From positions 119,578,083-119,642,082 of the forward strand of contig NC_133390.1 in NCBI RefSeq assembly GCF_047511655.1: DNA of 64,000 nt, written 5' to 3'. Below, in pieces: positions 1-10,892 of this stretch. A model generated the notes under the pieces. That model made no database searches. It was not told the DNA's origin and saw only the letters and a program-made list of their open reading frames with translations. This DNA comes from Castor canadensis (taxonomy: Eukaryota > Chordata > Mammalia > Rodentia > Castoridae). The translations under genes and the position numbers were made by a program. How positions within the stretch are numbered: position 1 is the stretch's first letter; each line of letters opens with the position of its first letter.

Positions 1-185
1 ACCATCATGAAACAAGTTCTGGGATAAAGTTTTGGTTCTGGCACAAGGTGACTTTGAAGGAGTGACTCAATTCCCTAGCTATAAAAAGAAGGGAAGTTGT
101 GATGCTTAATGAGCTCATGTATCATTCAATGAGGAATGTAGATAAAACATTTGAACTCTTAAATAAATGCTCCTTAAGCACTAGT

Positions 186-380
186 CACAGCTGGGTACCT
201 GTGGCTCATGCCTGTAATCCTAGCTACTCTGGAGGCAGAGATCAGGAAGATCAAAGTTCAAAACCAACTCCACCAAATAATTTGTGAGGCCCTGTCTTGA
301 AAAATCCCATCCCAAAAAAGGGCTAGAGGAGTGCCCCAAGGTGTAGGCCCTGAGTTCCAATCCCAGTACCACAAAAAACA
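186..380 (+). repeat. Composite tRNA-derived SINE
   Basis: The sequence reads as a RNA-polymerase-III SINE: a left part with 'gcctgtaatcctagctactctggaggcagagatcagg', split here only for naming, then 'ggtgtaggccctgagttcc' and an A-rich tail. The same two-part unit recurs in both orientations across the window (for example near 12.8, 18.2, 42.7 and 59.4 kb), which defines it as the dominant SINE of this genome. It is non-coding; the short reading frame crossing it is incidental. Confidence 0.8.
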
Positions 381-399
381 AAATGAACAAACAAAAACA

Positions 400-1177
400 C
401 TAGCCCCTTAGTGCTGCAGGTGTGGCTGAAGTGGAAGAACACATCCCCAGCAAGTGCAAAACTCTGAGTTCAAACCTTGGTATCACTGAATACAATATTT
501 GTCATTCAGTTATTTCCAGTGGCATCATCATTTTCATTTTTTACCTCAGCCCTTTTAAACACAGCATATCTTTTCTTGGTACCTTTAAATATACCACAAT
601 TATTGGACATGAAATTGTAACATTATTGTTTTAAACAGTTTTTCACACAAGATCTTCACATCTGCCATAGAATTGCTTGATCAAGTTATTTGAGCATTTG
701 TACTTTTGAGGCCTGACACACATACCCGTTCCTATTGCTCCTGTGCAGGGAACACAGGCTTCAGCTGCTGAAGAATCCAAACACTCCCTGCAGAATGCAA
801 ACTTCACTGTGTGTCCTGAGCCAAACAAAAGTTGGGAAGAGACCTTGAATTTTTAGGCAATGACTCTTTTCTTTATTTTCTTGTGGCAACAGAGGAGACA
901 TTGCATTCTCCAGACATTATTTGGGGAACTTAAAAACACTAGCTATCCCACTGCTCATTGTTTGGGCCTATGCTGATACATGGTTCTTGCTACAAAACTT
1001 TATCTTGGGTGCTGACGTGGGCAAGCAGGTAAAGAAAACTTCACGCAGAAAGTAGGAACAGATGGAGTTGAGTCCAATCTCTCTCCCAGCTTGGAAAACC
1101 CTGCCACAATGGTCCCTGTATCTATCACCATGGCTCTCCTTGAATAATGTCTGCTTTATCATTTTTATTATATATTT
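400..1177. other. Unannotated stretch with one cysteine-rich reading frame
   Basis: No repeat or gene is recognised. On the minus strand at 643-828 there is a 61-codon open frame that is unusually cysteine-rich (spacing such as FCREC and VPCTG, later CSNNL and GRCED). It has no splice context that I can see and no family I can name. It could be an exon, a retrocopy fragment or chance. Confidence 0.3.
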
Positions 1178-1325
1178 TTAAAAATTCTTGTTTTTCATAC
1201 AGAGTTTCACTATGTCCCTTTGGCTGGCATTGAACTCACTATGCATCCCACATTGGCCTTGAACCTGTGATCCTTCTGCCTCAGCTTACTATTGCTAGAG
1301 TTACAGATATGGGCCACCATGCCCA
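1178..1325 (-). repeat. B1-like (7SL-derived) SINE
   Basis: Read in reverse complement, the stretch has the B1/7SL layout: 'gccaatgtgggatgcatagtgag' region, then an internal 'gagtttcactatgtccc' equivalent and a terminal T-rich tract marking the poly(A) end. It is well diverged from a B1 consensus. Confidence 0.65.
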
Positions 1326-1452
1326 AGTGATATGCCATTTAAAGAAAAAAAAAGAAGGAAATAATAAGAAGATAAAGGATGAATTCTCAAATAGATGTGT
1401 TCAGAGTTAAGTAGTCTTATTTTCTTTCTGGGATTTGAATGGAGTCTTAATC

Positions 1453-1812
1453 ATTCTGAACTTCTGTAACAAAAAACCATGGACTGGGTGGCTTAAACAA
1501 TAGTCACTTTTTTCTTACAGCTCTGAAAGCTAGCAAGTCCAAAATCAAGGTGCTAGCAGATTTGATTCTTAATCTACTAGCTTCTTGGCTTGCAAACAAG
1601 GTCTTCCCTCTGTCTCCTCACAAGGCAGAGAGAGGAAGCTCTGAGATGGCTCTTCTCATGAGGCCATTAATCCCATGATATATGTTATAGCTTCATGAAC
1701 TCATGGAAACCTAATCACTTCCCAAAGACCCCACCTCCTACCTGCATCACATTGGAGTTGAGAGCTTCAACATATGAACTTGGAGGATGGAATACATTCA
1801 GTCAAACCAGGT
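1453..1812 (-). mobile_element. MLT1-type ERVL-MaLR LTR (old)
   Basis: The plus strand contains the reverse complement of the typical MLT1 LTR landmarks: 'ccatggactgggtggctta', 'aagtccaaaatcaaggtgct', 'cttcccaaagaccccacctc' and 'ttcaacatatgaacttgg'. These occur in the expected order over about 360 bp. No internal retroviral-like genes accompany it, so it is a solo LTR. It is an ancient element, diverged and non-functional. Confidence 0.75.
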
Positions 1813-1949
1813 GGGAACATTAAGGGCTATTCCTCACGAGTCTAAAATGCCTTCATAGTGATTGATTGCAAGGAGAGCAGAGTAGTGATAAGAAGGTGAG
1901 AGAAGAACATGTTCTGTAGTCCTGTGATCTTTGCTTCCTAGATGGACTG

Positions 1950-1950
<1 letters not shown>

Positions 1951-1994
<44 letters not shown>
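1951..1994. repeat. (TG)n microsatellite
   Basis: About 22 uninterrupted TG dinucleotides lie between the MLT1 LTR and the young L1. Confidence 0.95.
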
Positions 1995-1995
<1 letters not shown>

Positions 1996-2135
1996 GAATT
2001 CAAATACAAAAGTGAAAACTCTCATCTCTACTCAAGTTTCCTATTTCCAAAGACAGGAAAAATACTAACGTTTTTTTTCCTCACAGGCATGACTTTATTA
2101 CATGTATAATAACAAAGCAATCACCCTCTTTTTAT

Positions 2136-2681
2136 TTTATTTTTTTTAAGTTAATTCTTCTTTTTTTTTTTTTTCATTTTTCTTTTATTATTCATATGTG
2201 CATACAAGGCTTGGTTTATTTCTCCCCCCTGCCCCCACCCCCTCCCTTACCACCCACTCCACCCCCTCCCTTACCACCCACTCCACCCCCTCCCGCTCCC
2301 CCCCTCAATACCCAGCAGAAACTATTTTGCCCTTATCTCTAATTTTGTTGTAGAGAGAGTATAAGCAATAATAGGAAGGAACAAGGGGTTTTGCTGGTTG
2401 AGATAAGGATAGCTATACAGGGCATTGACTCACATTGATTTCCTGTGCGTGGGTGTTACTTTCTAGGTTAATTCTTTTTAATCTAACCTTTTCTCTAGTT
2501 CCTGGTCCCCTTTTCTATTGGCCTCAGTTGCTTTAAGGTATCTGCTTTAGTTTCTCTGCATTAAGGGCAACAAATGCTAGCTAGTTTTTTAGGTGTCTTA
2601 CCTATCCTCACCCCTCCCTTGTGTGCTCTCGCTTTTATCATGTGCTCATAGTCCAATCCCCTTGTTGTGTTTGCCCTTGAT
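2136..2681 (-). other. LINE-1 3' UTR with G-rich tract and short tandem duplication
   Basis: The stretch 2225-2312 is C-rich on plus (G-rich in the element), the usual polypurine/G-quadruplex-prone tract of L1 3' UTRs. In this copy a 24-bp piece around 'cccttaccacccactccacc' is present twice in tandem. The shorter copies near 16.15, 41.2 and 51.5 kb have it once, so the duplication is specific to this insertion or its source. The poly(A) tail is interrupted ('ttaagttaattc' on plus). Confidence 0.85.
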
Positions 2682-5600
2682 CTAATGTCCACATATGAGG
2701 GAGAACATACGATTTTTGGTCTTTTGAGCCAGGCTAACCTCACTCAGAATGATGTTCTCCAATTCCATCCATTTACCAGCGAATGATAACATTTCGTTCT
2801 TCTTCATGGCTGCATAAAATTCCATTGTGTATAGATACCACATTTTCTTAATCCATTCGTCAGTGCTGGGGCATCTTGGCTGTTTCCATAACTTGGCTAT
2901 TGTGAATAGTGCCGCAATAAACATGGATGTGCAGGTGCCTCTGGAGTAACAGTCTTTTGGGTATATCCCCAAGAGTGGTATTGCTGGATCAAATGGTAGA
3001 TCGATGTCCAGCTTTTTAAGTAGCCTCCACATTTTTTTCCAGAGTGGTTGTACTAGTCTACGTTCCCACCAACAGTGTAAGAGGGTTCCTTTTTCCCCGC
3101 ATCCTCGCCAACACCTGTTGTTGGTGGTGTTGCTGATGATGGCTATTCTAACAGGGGTGAGGTGGAATCTTAGTGTGGTTTTAATTTGCATTTCCTTTAT
3201 TGCTAGAGATGGTGAGCATTTTTTCATGTGTTTTCTGGCCATTTGAATTTCTTCTTTTGAGAAAGTTCTGTTTAGTTCACCTGCCCATTTCTTTATTGGT
3301 TCATTAGTTTTGGGAGAATTTAGTTTTTTAAGTTCCCTGTATATTCTGGTTATCAGTCCTTTGTCTGATGTATAGTTGGCAAATATTTTCTCCCACTCTG
3401 TGGGTGTTCTCTTCAGTTTAGAGACCATTTCTTTTGATGAACAGAAGCTTTTTAGTTTTATGAGGTCCCATTTATCTATGCTATCTCTTAGTTGCTGTGC
3501 TGCTGGGGTTTCATTGAGAAAGTTCTTACCTATACCTACTAACTCCAGAGTATTTCCTACTCTTTCTTGTATCAACTTAAGAGTTTGGGGTCTGATATTA
3601 AGATCCTTGATCCATTTTGAGTTAATCTTGGTATAGGGTGATATACATGGATCTAGTTTCAGTTTTTTGCAGACTGCTAACCAGTTTTCCCAGCAGTTTT
3701 TGTTGAAGACGCTGCTATTTCTCCACCATATATTTTTAGCTCCTTTGTCAAAGATAAGTTGCTTATAGTTGTGTGGCTTCATATCTGGATCCTCTATTCT
3801 GTTCCACTGGTCTTCATGTCTGTTTTTGTGCCAGTACCATGCTGTTTTTATTATTATTGCTTTGTAATATAGTTTGAAGTCAGGTATTGTGATACCTCCT
3901 GCATTGTTCTTTTGACTGAGTATTGCCTTGGCTATTCGTGGCCTCTTGTGTTTCCATATAAATTTAACAGTAGATTTTTCAATCTCTTTGATGAATGTCA
4001 TTGGAATTTTGATGGGAATTGCATTAAACATGTAGATTACTTTTGGGAGTATAGACATTTTTACTATGTTGATTCTACCAATCCATGAGCATGGGAGATC
4101 TCTCCACTTTCTATAGTCTTCCTCAATCTCTTTCTTCAGAAGTGTATAGTTTTCCTTGTAGAGGTCTTTCACATCTTTTGTTAGGTTTACACCTAGGTAT
4201 TTGATTTTTTTTGAGGCTATTGTAAATGGAATTGTTTTCATACATTCTTTTTCCGTTTGCTCATTGTTAGTGTATAGAAATGCTAATGATTTTTCTATGT
4301 TGATTTTATATCCTGCTACCTTGCTATAGCTATTGATGATGTCTAGAAGCTTCTGAGTAGAGTTTTTTGGGTCTTTAAGGTATAGGATCATGTCGTCTGC
4401 AAATAGGGATATTTTGACAGTTTCTTTACCTATTTGTATTCCTTTTATTCCTTCTTCTTGCCTAATTGCTCTGGCTAGGAATTCCAGTACTATGTTGAAT
4501 AGGAGTGGAGATAGTGGACATCCTTGTCTGGTTCCTGATTTTAGAGGGAATGGTTTTAATTTTTCTCCGTTAAGTATAATGCTGGCTGTAGGTTTGTCAT
4601 ATATAGCTTTTATAATGTTGAGGAACTTTCCTTCTATTCCTAGTTTTCTTAGAGCTTTTATCATGAAATGATGTTGGATCTTATCAAAGGCTTTTTCTGC
4701 ATCTATTGAGATGATCAAGTGGTTTTTGTCTTTGCTTCTGTTAATGTGGTTGATTACGTTTATTGGTTTTCGTATGTTGAACCACCCCTGCATCCCTGGG
4801 ATGAAGCCTACCTGGTCGTGGTGAATAATCTTTTTGATGTGTTGCTGAATTCGATTTGCCATTATTTTGTTGAGGATTTTTGCATCAATGTTCATTAAGG
4901 AGATTGGCCTATAGTTCTCCTTTTTGGAGGTGTCTTTGCCTGGTTTTGGGATAAGTGTAATAGTGGCTTCATAAAATGTGTTTGGCAGTTTTCCTTCCCT
5001 TTCTATTTCATGGAACAGTTTAAGGAGGGTTGGTATCAGTTCTTCTTTAAAGGTCTGATAGAATTCAGCAGAGAATCCATCAGGTCCTGGACTTTTCTTT
5101 TTGGGGAGACTCTTGATTGCTGCTTCAATTTCATTTTGTGTTATAGGTCTATTCAGGTGATTAATTTCCTCTTGGTTCAGTTTTGGATGATCATATGTAT
5201 CTAGAAATCTGTCCATTTCTTTTAGATTTTCAAATTTATTTAAATATAGGTTCTCAAAGTAGTCTCTGATGATTTCCTGGACTTCCATGGTGTTTGTTGT
5301 TATCTCCCCTTTTGCATTCCTGATTCTACTAATTTGGGTTTTTTCTCTCCTCATTTTAGTCAGGTTTGCCAGGGGTCTATCGATCTTGTTTATTTTTTCA
5401 AAGAACCAACTTTTTGTTTCATTAATTCTTTGTATGGTTTTTTTGGTTTCTATTTCGTTGATTTCAGCTCTTATTTTTATTATTTCTCTCCTTCTATTTG
5501 TTTTGGGATTTGCTTGTTCTTGTTTTTCTAGGAGTTTGAGATGTATCATTAGGTCATTGATTTGGGATCTTTCAATCTTTTTAATATATGCACTCATGGC

Positions 5601-6500
5601 TATAAACTTTCCTCTCAAGACTGCCTTAGCTGTGTCCCATAGGTTCTGGTAGGTTGTGTTTTCATTTTCATTGACTTCTAGGAACTTTTTAATTTCCTCT
5701 TTTATTGCATCGATGATCCATTCTTCATTAAGCAATGAGTTATTTAGTTTCCAGCTGTTTGCATGTTTTTTGTCTTTACTTTTGTTGTTGAGTTCTACTT
5801 TTACTGCATTGTGGTCAGATAGTATGCATGGTATTATTTCTATTTTCTTATATTTGCTGAGGCTTGCTTTGTGCCCTAGGATATGATCTATTTTGGAGAA
5901 GGTTCCATGGGCTGCTGAGAAGAATGTATATTGTGTAGAGGTTGGATGGAATGTTCTGTAGACATCTACTAGGTCCACTTGATCTATTGCATATTTTAGA
6001 TCTTGGATTTCTTTATTGAGTTTTTGTTTGGATGACCTATCTATTGATGATAATGGAGTGTTAAAGTCTCCCACAACCACTGTGTTGGCGTTTATATATG
6101 CTTTTAGGTCTTTCAGGGTATGTTTGATGAAATTGGGTGCGTTGACATTGGGTGCGTACAGATTGATGATTATTATTTCCTTTTGGTCTATTTCCCCTTT
6201 TATTAGTATGGAATGTCCTTCTTTATCTCGTTTGATCAATGTAGGTTTGAAGTCTACTTTGTCAGAGATAAGTATTGCTACTCCTGCTTGTTTTCGGGGG
6301 CCATTGGCTTGGTAAATCTTCTTCCAGCCTTTCATCCTAAGCATATGCTTATTTCTGTCGGTGAGATGAGTCTCCTGTAAGCAACAAATTGTTGGATCTT
6401 CTTTTTTAATCCATTTTGTCAAACGGTGTCTTTTGATGGGTGAATTAAGTCCATTAACATTAAGTGTTAGTACTGATAGGTATGTGGTGATTCCTGCCAT
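2682..6500 (-). CDS. LINE-1 ORF2p: endonuclease and reverse transcriptase, full length
   Basis: ORF2p nicks target DNA and reverse-transcribes L1 RNA at the nick. The frame is 1,272 codons, against about 1,275 in human L1, starts at ATG ([10 protein letters not shown]) and has no stop. Endonuclease residues sit at the human numbering: N14, E43, Y115, D145, N147, T192, D205, S228, D229, H230. Reverse-transcriptase residues follow: D600 in the SIDAEKAFD block, [13 protein letters not shown] near 657-668, and the catalytic FADD with D702 and D703. The C-terminal cysteine motif begins correctly (C1130, C1134, H1142), but the last cysteine expected at 1147 is arginine. The codon there is CGT (plus-strand 3060-3062), one transition from TGT. 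That residue matters for retrotransposition in other mammals, so the protein may be impaired. Its promoter is missing. Confidence 0.95.
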   Translation of the reverse strand: MAGITTYLSVLTLNVNGLNSPIKRHRLTKWIKKEDPTICCLQETHLTDRNKHMLRMKGWKKIYQANGPRKQAGVAILISDKVDFKPTLIKRDKEGHSILIKGEIDQKEIIIINLYAPNVNAPNFIKHTLKDLKAYINANTVVVGDFNTPLSSIDRSSKQKLNKEIQDLKYAIDQVDLVDVYRTFHPTSTQYTFFSAAHGTFSKIDHILGHKASLSKYKKIEIIPCILSDHNAVKVELNNKSKDKKHANSWKLNNSLLNEEWIIDAIKEEIKKFLEVNENENTTYQNLWDTAKAVLRGKFIAMSAYIKKIERSQINDLMIHLKLLEKQEQANPKTNRRREIIKIRAEINEIETKKTIQRINETKSWFFEKINKIDRPLANLTKMRREKTQISRIRNAKGEITTNTMEVQEIIRDYFENLYLNKFENLKEMDRFLDTYDHPKLNQEEINHLNRPITQNEIEAAIKSLPKKKSPGPDGFSAEFYQTFKEELIPTLLKLFHEIEREGKLPNTFYEATITLIPKPGKDTSKKENYRPISLMNIDAKILNKIMANRIQQHIKKIIHHDQVGFIPGMQGWFNIRKPINVINHINRSKDKNHLIISIDAEKAFDKIQHHFMIKALRKLGIEGKFLNIIKAIYDKPTASIILNGEKLKPFPLKSGTRQGCPLSPLLFNIVLEFLARAIRQEEGIKGIQIGKETVKISLFADDMILYLKDPKNSTQKLLDIINSYSKVAGYKINIEKSLAFLYTNNEQTEKECMKTIPFTIASKKIKYLGVNLTKDVKDLYKENYTLLKKEIEEDYRKWRDLPCSWIGRINIVKMSILPKVIYMFNAIPIKIPMTFIKEIEKSTVKFIWKHKRPRIAKAILSQKNNAGGITIPDFKLYYKAIIIKTAWYWHKNRHEDQWNRIEDPDMKPHNYKQLIFDKGAKNIWWRNSSVFNKNCWENWLAVCKKLKLDPCISPYTKINSKWIKDLNIRPQTLKLIQERVGNTLELVGIGKNFLNETPAAQQLRDSIDKWDLIKLKSFCSSKEMVSKLKRTPTEWEKIFANYTSDKGLITRIYRELKKLNSPKTNEPIKKWAGELNRTFSKEEIQMARKHMKKCSPSLAIKEMQIKTTLRFHLTPVRIAIISNTTNNRCWRGCGEKGTLLHCWWERRLVQPLWKKMWRLLKKLDIDLPFDPAIPLLGIYPKDCYSRGTCTSMFIAALFTIAKLWKQPRCPSTDEWIKKMWYLYTMEFYAAMKKNEMLSFAGKWMELENIILSEVSLAQKTKNRMFSLICGH

Positions 6501-6550
6501 TTAGTTATCTTAGTTGTTTGAAGGTTTGATTGTGTGTACCTAACTTGATG

Positions 6551-6863
6551 TTACTCTCTACTGTCTTGCTTTTTCTTATCCTGTGGTTTGGTGCTGCCTG
6601 CCTTTTCATGGTTAAGTTGGGTGTCACTTTCTGTGTGCAGGATCCCTTGCAGAATCTTTTGTAATGGTGGCTTTGTGGTCACATATTGTTTTAGTTTCTG
6701 CTTATCTTGGAAGACTTTTATTGCTCCATCTATTTTGAATGATAGCTTTGCTGGGTAGAGTATCCTGGGGTTGAAGTTATTTTCATTCAGTGCCCGGAAG
6801 ATCTCACCCCACGCTCTTCTTGCTTTTAATGTTTCTGTTGAGAAGTCTGCTGTGATTTTGATG
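6551..6863 (-). pseudogene. LINE-1 ORF1p, C-terminal fragment (5'-truncated)
   Basis: About 104 codons read without a stop up to TAA at 6551-6553, 50 bp before the ORF2 start. The frame contains the conserved carboxy-terminal domain signature (RRAWGEIF, then LYPAKLSFKIDG and a KQYVTTKPPLQ-like block), which is how ORF1p of placental L1s ends. ORF1p is the trimeric RNA-binding chaperone of the L1 particle. Only this end survives because reverse transcription stopped inside ORF1: the 5' boundary coincides with the target-site duplication. Confidence 0.9.
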
Positions 6864-6878
6864 TCACCCTCTTTTTAT

Positions 6879-7239
6879 ATGTTGAAAATATCAGCCAAGC
6901 CAGGATAATTTGATCTAATAAAGCATAGTATAACTTATTCCAGCAATTCGTTTCCTTTGCTGAGTAAGCATAGGCTATAATGCTGAGAGGGAAAACTGAT
7001 GATACACATAAAAAAAGACAAAAAAATCTTATAATTATTTAGGACAGGGACATATATAAGTAAAGTAATTTTACTTGCTAATACTAAGTCTGTACCTTGT
7101 CCCCTTGGCTAATAATATCAAAGTATATAAGTGTCAGCTAGACTGCCTCCTTTGAATTTACCAACATGCCCGTGCTATTTCTTAGCCTAGAAGATCATTC
7201 TCATCCTGCTGTGACTAACATTTCGCTAATTTGTCAAGG
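6879..7239. other. No feature recognised
   Basis: AT-rich single-copy-looking sequence between the L1 and the GC-rich tandem duplication. I see no gene or repeat in it. Confidence 0.5.
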
Positions 7240-9200
7240 TGCACGTAATCACTCCATTTTGGATCCTTCTCTGGGAACCTATTCTGGCTGCTTCTTCCCT
7301 GTGTCCCCAAGGCACGGTTTTAACCTCTAGCCATGACAGTATCCTTCCTTTGGCTTGCAGAGGGCAGTCCGTCTATTCTCTTCAGGAATTCACCTCTCTG
7401 GGTCTCTGCTCACACAGACATGGCCCAGAAAACACTTCTTGGTCGGCCAGGCTGTGCTGGAATCCAGGACACCAGTGTAGTGGCTCTCCGCAGGGCACAC
7501 AAGGAGGCGGCAGCCCTTGGAAGGTGCAGGTGCACACCACAGAGGCGATGCTGAGGCGACCATAGAAGACACTGCGGGATGTGCATCCAGTGCCTAGAGG
7601 GGCACTTCCAGGAGTTGGCTGGAAGGCGGCCTCTGGAGCACGGTGGGTGTTGTGGGTGGGTGGGTGTGTGAAGCTATTGCGCCAGAGGACTTGGGAGTTT
7701 TGAGTTGGTCAGTGGAGGTGAGAGGGTGTCCCCGGTGCAAGAGTCGCAGGAGGCCCGGAACCAGGGGATATCGTTGCAGGCCACAAGGGAGGGAAGGCGG
7801 ATGGAAGGGGACCCTGGGTGCTGCTGTCTACAGCTGGGACTTCCCTGTTTGAGGCAGCCACTCCCACAGCCCTGTGTCATTCTCATGCAGGTGGCCCAGA
7901 GCAGAGTTTTCACTATGAAATATCACCAGGGAGCGCCTGTACCTGGAGCACCATAGCAACAAGGCTCCCCACTGAGGGTGATGGTGGTCATGCACTGGCA
8001 AGGATAAGATCATTGAGGGGGGCAGGGATGACCCCAGAGTCTTCAGCCTTCCAACACCTAGGGAAGTCCCTGTGCTGCTAAGGGGTCCCCCACCCTGAAG
8101 AGCTCTTAAGGGGATTTGGGGAGCCAAGGTATGTGGTGGCAAGTCCCTTCCTGGGGCTGCCCCAAAATAGGACTGAGAGGCAGCGGAGTTCTAATTTTCC
8201 TGGGCTCTGATTCCTCCCAGGCCACAGTTGAGGACTGGTGCAGTGGACACGTCCCTACCACCTGTGCTATGGTTCAGGGTCTCTGCTCATAGACTTGGCA
8301 GAGGCAACATTTCCACAGCCATGAGGTGGTGTGGCAGACCAGGAGCTCTGGGCTGGCACCGTGGGCACCTCGCACATGCGCAGTACCCATGCAAAGCAGT
8401 GGAGGTTGGAGAAGCGGATCTGGGGAGAGGGGGAGTGGCAGCTAGAGAGGGGTTGGCTTAGAGTGCAAATTCCATCCTCTAGGAGGGCAGGTTAAGGGGG
8501 CCACTAGAGATGGAGGCCTCTGGGTCTGTATGGGCCACTCTGCATGGTTGATCTGTGGCCTTGGCCACACAGCTATGTGCCCCGGAGCTGGGAGCACCAG
8601 TGGAGGTGAGCGGGGGTTGCTGAGGTGCCCAGAGTGGACTTCCTAAGCAGGGGCAGCTGGAGACCGGGCACTGTCATGTGACCCTGTGGACCATGAGGGA
8701 AGGAAGGAGGGTGGAAGGGCTTGCCGGACAGGGCTACATGCAATGGGGATTCCCTGTGTGATGCAACCAGGTAGTGCAGCTGGGTACTTCCCATCCCATG
8801 CAGGTGGCACAGGAGGCAAGTTGTGGTTGTGGGAAACACCACCAGCCAGCGGGGGTCAGGGAGCATGATGGCGCCTAGGCAGCTCATGCCTAGGGCAATG
8901 GACTCCATGGCCTGGGCAAGGAGCACAGGATCAACCAATGGGGAGTAGAGATGACCTCAGTGTGTCAATTTGCCAGACATTTGGGAAAAGTCCATGCTCC
9001 TGAGACTTGGCCCCTGAACCTACAAGTGCACTATGGGGTTCCCGTCCTGAACAGCCTTTAAGAAGGGTGCTTCTGGGTGAGGTGTCCAGTGGCAAGTCCT
9101 CTCCATGTGCTGCCTCTAAATGGGACAAAGAGGTGGAGTTCTTGTTTTCCTGGCCTCTGACTCATCCCAGGCCATAGTTGTGCGCAGGTGTGCTGGGTAC
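7240..9200. repeat. GC-rich, diverged tandem duplication, unit about 0.9 kb
   Basis: Two neighbouring GC-rich copies can be lined up by eye. 'gggtctctgctca' occurs at about 7,400 and 8,278. 'cagtggaggtgag' occurs at about 7,710 and 8,595. 'aagagctcttaagggg' near 8,100 pairs with 'aacagcctttaagaagg' near 9,050. 'ggagttctaattttcctggg' near 8,186 pairs with 'ggagttcttgttttcctggc' near 9,134. The offset grows from about 880 to 950 bp, so the copies have gained and lost sequence. Base composition is far above the flanks. No long open frame is shared by both copies and I see no splice-site arrangement. It could be an old LTR-like or minisatellite-derived sequence; I do not recognise it. Confidence 0.65.
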
Positions 9201-9569
9201 TTCCCAGCTGCTGGCCTGTTCATGGCTCTGAAAGCATGGAGGATGACCTCTGTGACCCTGGCTAAGTTTGTCTCCTCAGGTGGCTTGGTGCACATGTCTG
9301 CTGACAGTTGCTGTAATTCTAATGCAGTTAGTTAGTTAGAATGTATTATTGTGAGAATAGGGAGACCAAGGTTTCATTAAGCCTGTATAATATAAAAATT
9401 CTTGACATATTCATTTTTTCATTTACTTTTGATTATCCTCCTGCTTTCTCATAGTGTAGTTTTGAGGACTATCCAGAGACAGTATGGAAAGGTGACTACT
9501 ATTTTGGGGAAAAATAAACCCATAACTTGAATGAGATAGTCCTATTTATTTTTTAATCCCATATTATTT

Positions 9570-10015
9570 TGGTGTATTTATTTCTTTATTGAGACAAGGT
9601 CTTGCTTTGTATCCCAGGCTGGCCTGGAACTCCAGATACTCCTGCCTCAGCCTCCCTAGTGCTGAGATTCACAAACATGTGCTGCCAGGCTCGGCCATGG
9701 CAGCATGTTTTTTTTTCTTTTTTTGTGTGCTAGTGGTGTTTGAACTCAGGGCCTTGCATTTGCTAGACAGAGGCTATACCACTTGAGCCCATTGCAACCA
9801 TTTTCTGATTTAGTTGTTTTTTGGATGATGATTCTCTCATTTATGCCTTCTGCCTACTTGGGAAGACAGGTGTGCACCACCATGGCGTGCTTATTGATAG
9901 GGTCTTAAAACTCTTCACTCCTGCGTCCACCCCATCTGCTGCTTCAAACCTTGATTCTTCTGATGTGCACTCTTCAGTACTGGGATTATAGGCATGGGTC
10001 ACCAGCACAGATTGC
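9570..10015 (-). repeat. B1-like SINE followed by composite SINE, both reverse
   Basis: 9570-9700 reads in reverse as a B1-like 7SL element ('gagacaaggtcttgctttgt', 'cctcagcctccctagtgct' on plus). 9705-10015 is a reversed composite tRNA SINE with a T-rich head and 'gtttgaactcagggccttgc'. Its ending 'actgggattataggcatggg' near 9,990 belongs to the same element, extended or interrupted in the middle. Confidence 0.7.
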
Positions 10016-10486
10016 TTGGTAATATAATTTTATTTACCTGTTGCCAGTCAGTTATGCTATTCCGAAGTATGGATTAATACACTTTTTCTGTAAAGTGCTA
10101 AATAGTAAATGTTTTAGACTGCAGATCATCCAGACTCTGTCTATCTCAGCTATTCTGTTCTGCCACTGTCGTGGGAAAGCAGCAGAAAGTAATAGTAAAC
10201 AAATAAGTGTAGTTGTTTTCAAATAAAAACTATGAAAGCATCTGGCTCACTGGCTGAATTTTGCCAACTCCTGGTCTAAAAGATGGTCAAGAGAAGAAGG
10301 TAAGGAGTTCAGTCTTTTCAGAATCCTGTGAACCTCATTTAATTATGGAACTGATTTTGTTAAAGAAGCTGTGTTACTCCTTGAGACTCCAAAATTAGTA
10401 GTCCTTTTCCTGAAAGGACTTATAAGGATGAGCAAGTAACATTTCCTAAACACATCTCCAACTTTAGTAAATCAATGATGTGTTTT

Positions 10487-10892
10487 CTTTTTTTTTTTTT
10501 AGCATTTATTGTGCTCATTTATGGTGCTAGGAATCAAACCCAAGATCTCATATGTACTAAGCAAATGTTCTTCCAATGGTCTATGTCTTCAGCTCTTAGA
10601 TTCTTTTTTTGTTGTTTTTATTTGCAGTAGTGAGGTTTGCACTCAGGGCCTATACCTTGAACCACTCCACCAGCTCTTTTTCAATGAGTTTATTGAGACA
10701 GCATCTTAACAGCTATTTTCCAGAGCTGGCTTCAAACCTGATCCTCCTGCTCTCTGCCTCCTGAGTAGCTAGGATTACAGGTGTGAGCTACTGGTACCTG
10801 GCAGATTCCTTTTTTGGTGGACTGGGGTTTGAACTCAGGGCTTCACACATTCAAAGCAAGTGCTCTACTGTTTGAAACACACCTCTAGCCTG
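10487..10892 (-). repeat. Three abutting reversed tRNA-derived SINEs
   Basis: Three T-rich heads (10487, 10606, 10806) each begin a reversed tRNA-derived SINE. The first and third are short ID-like units. The second has the composite form ending in 'aggattacaggtgtgagct'. All are diverged. Confidence 0.7.

Larger units (their letters stand above)
2121..6878 (-). mobile_element. Young 5'-truncated LINE-1 with target-site duplication
   Basis: A 4.73-kb L1 lies on the minus strand between two identical 15-bp copies of 'tcaccctctttttat' (2121-2135 and 6864-6878). This is a clean target-site duplication. From its 5' end it holds the last ~104 codons of ORF1, a 50-bp spacer, the whole of ORF2, a 546-bp 3' UTR with a G-rich tract, an AATAAA signal (reverse complement at 2184-2189) and an interrupted poly(A) tail. 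The insertion point on the element's strand reads AT/AAAAAG, close to the L1 endonuclease preference TT/AAAA. It lacks the 5' UTR promoter and most of ORF1, so it should not be autonomously active. Perfect duplications and an open ORF2 point to a recent insertion. Confidence 0.95.

Noticed and set aside
3004..6315. Several plus-strand frames of 64-127 codons
   Set aside because: All are antisense shadows of L1 ORF2.
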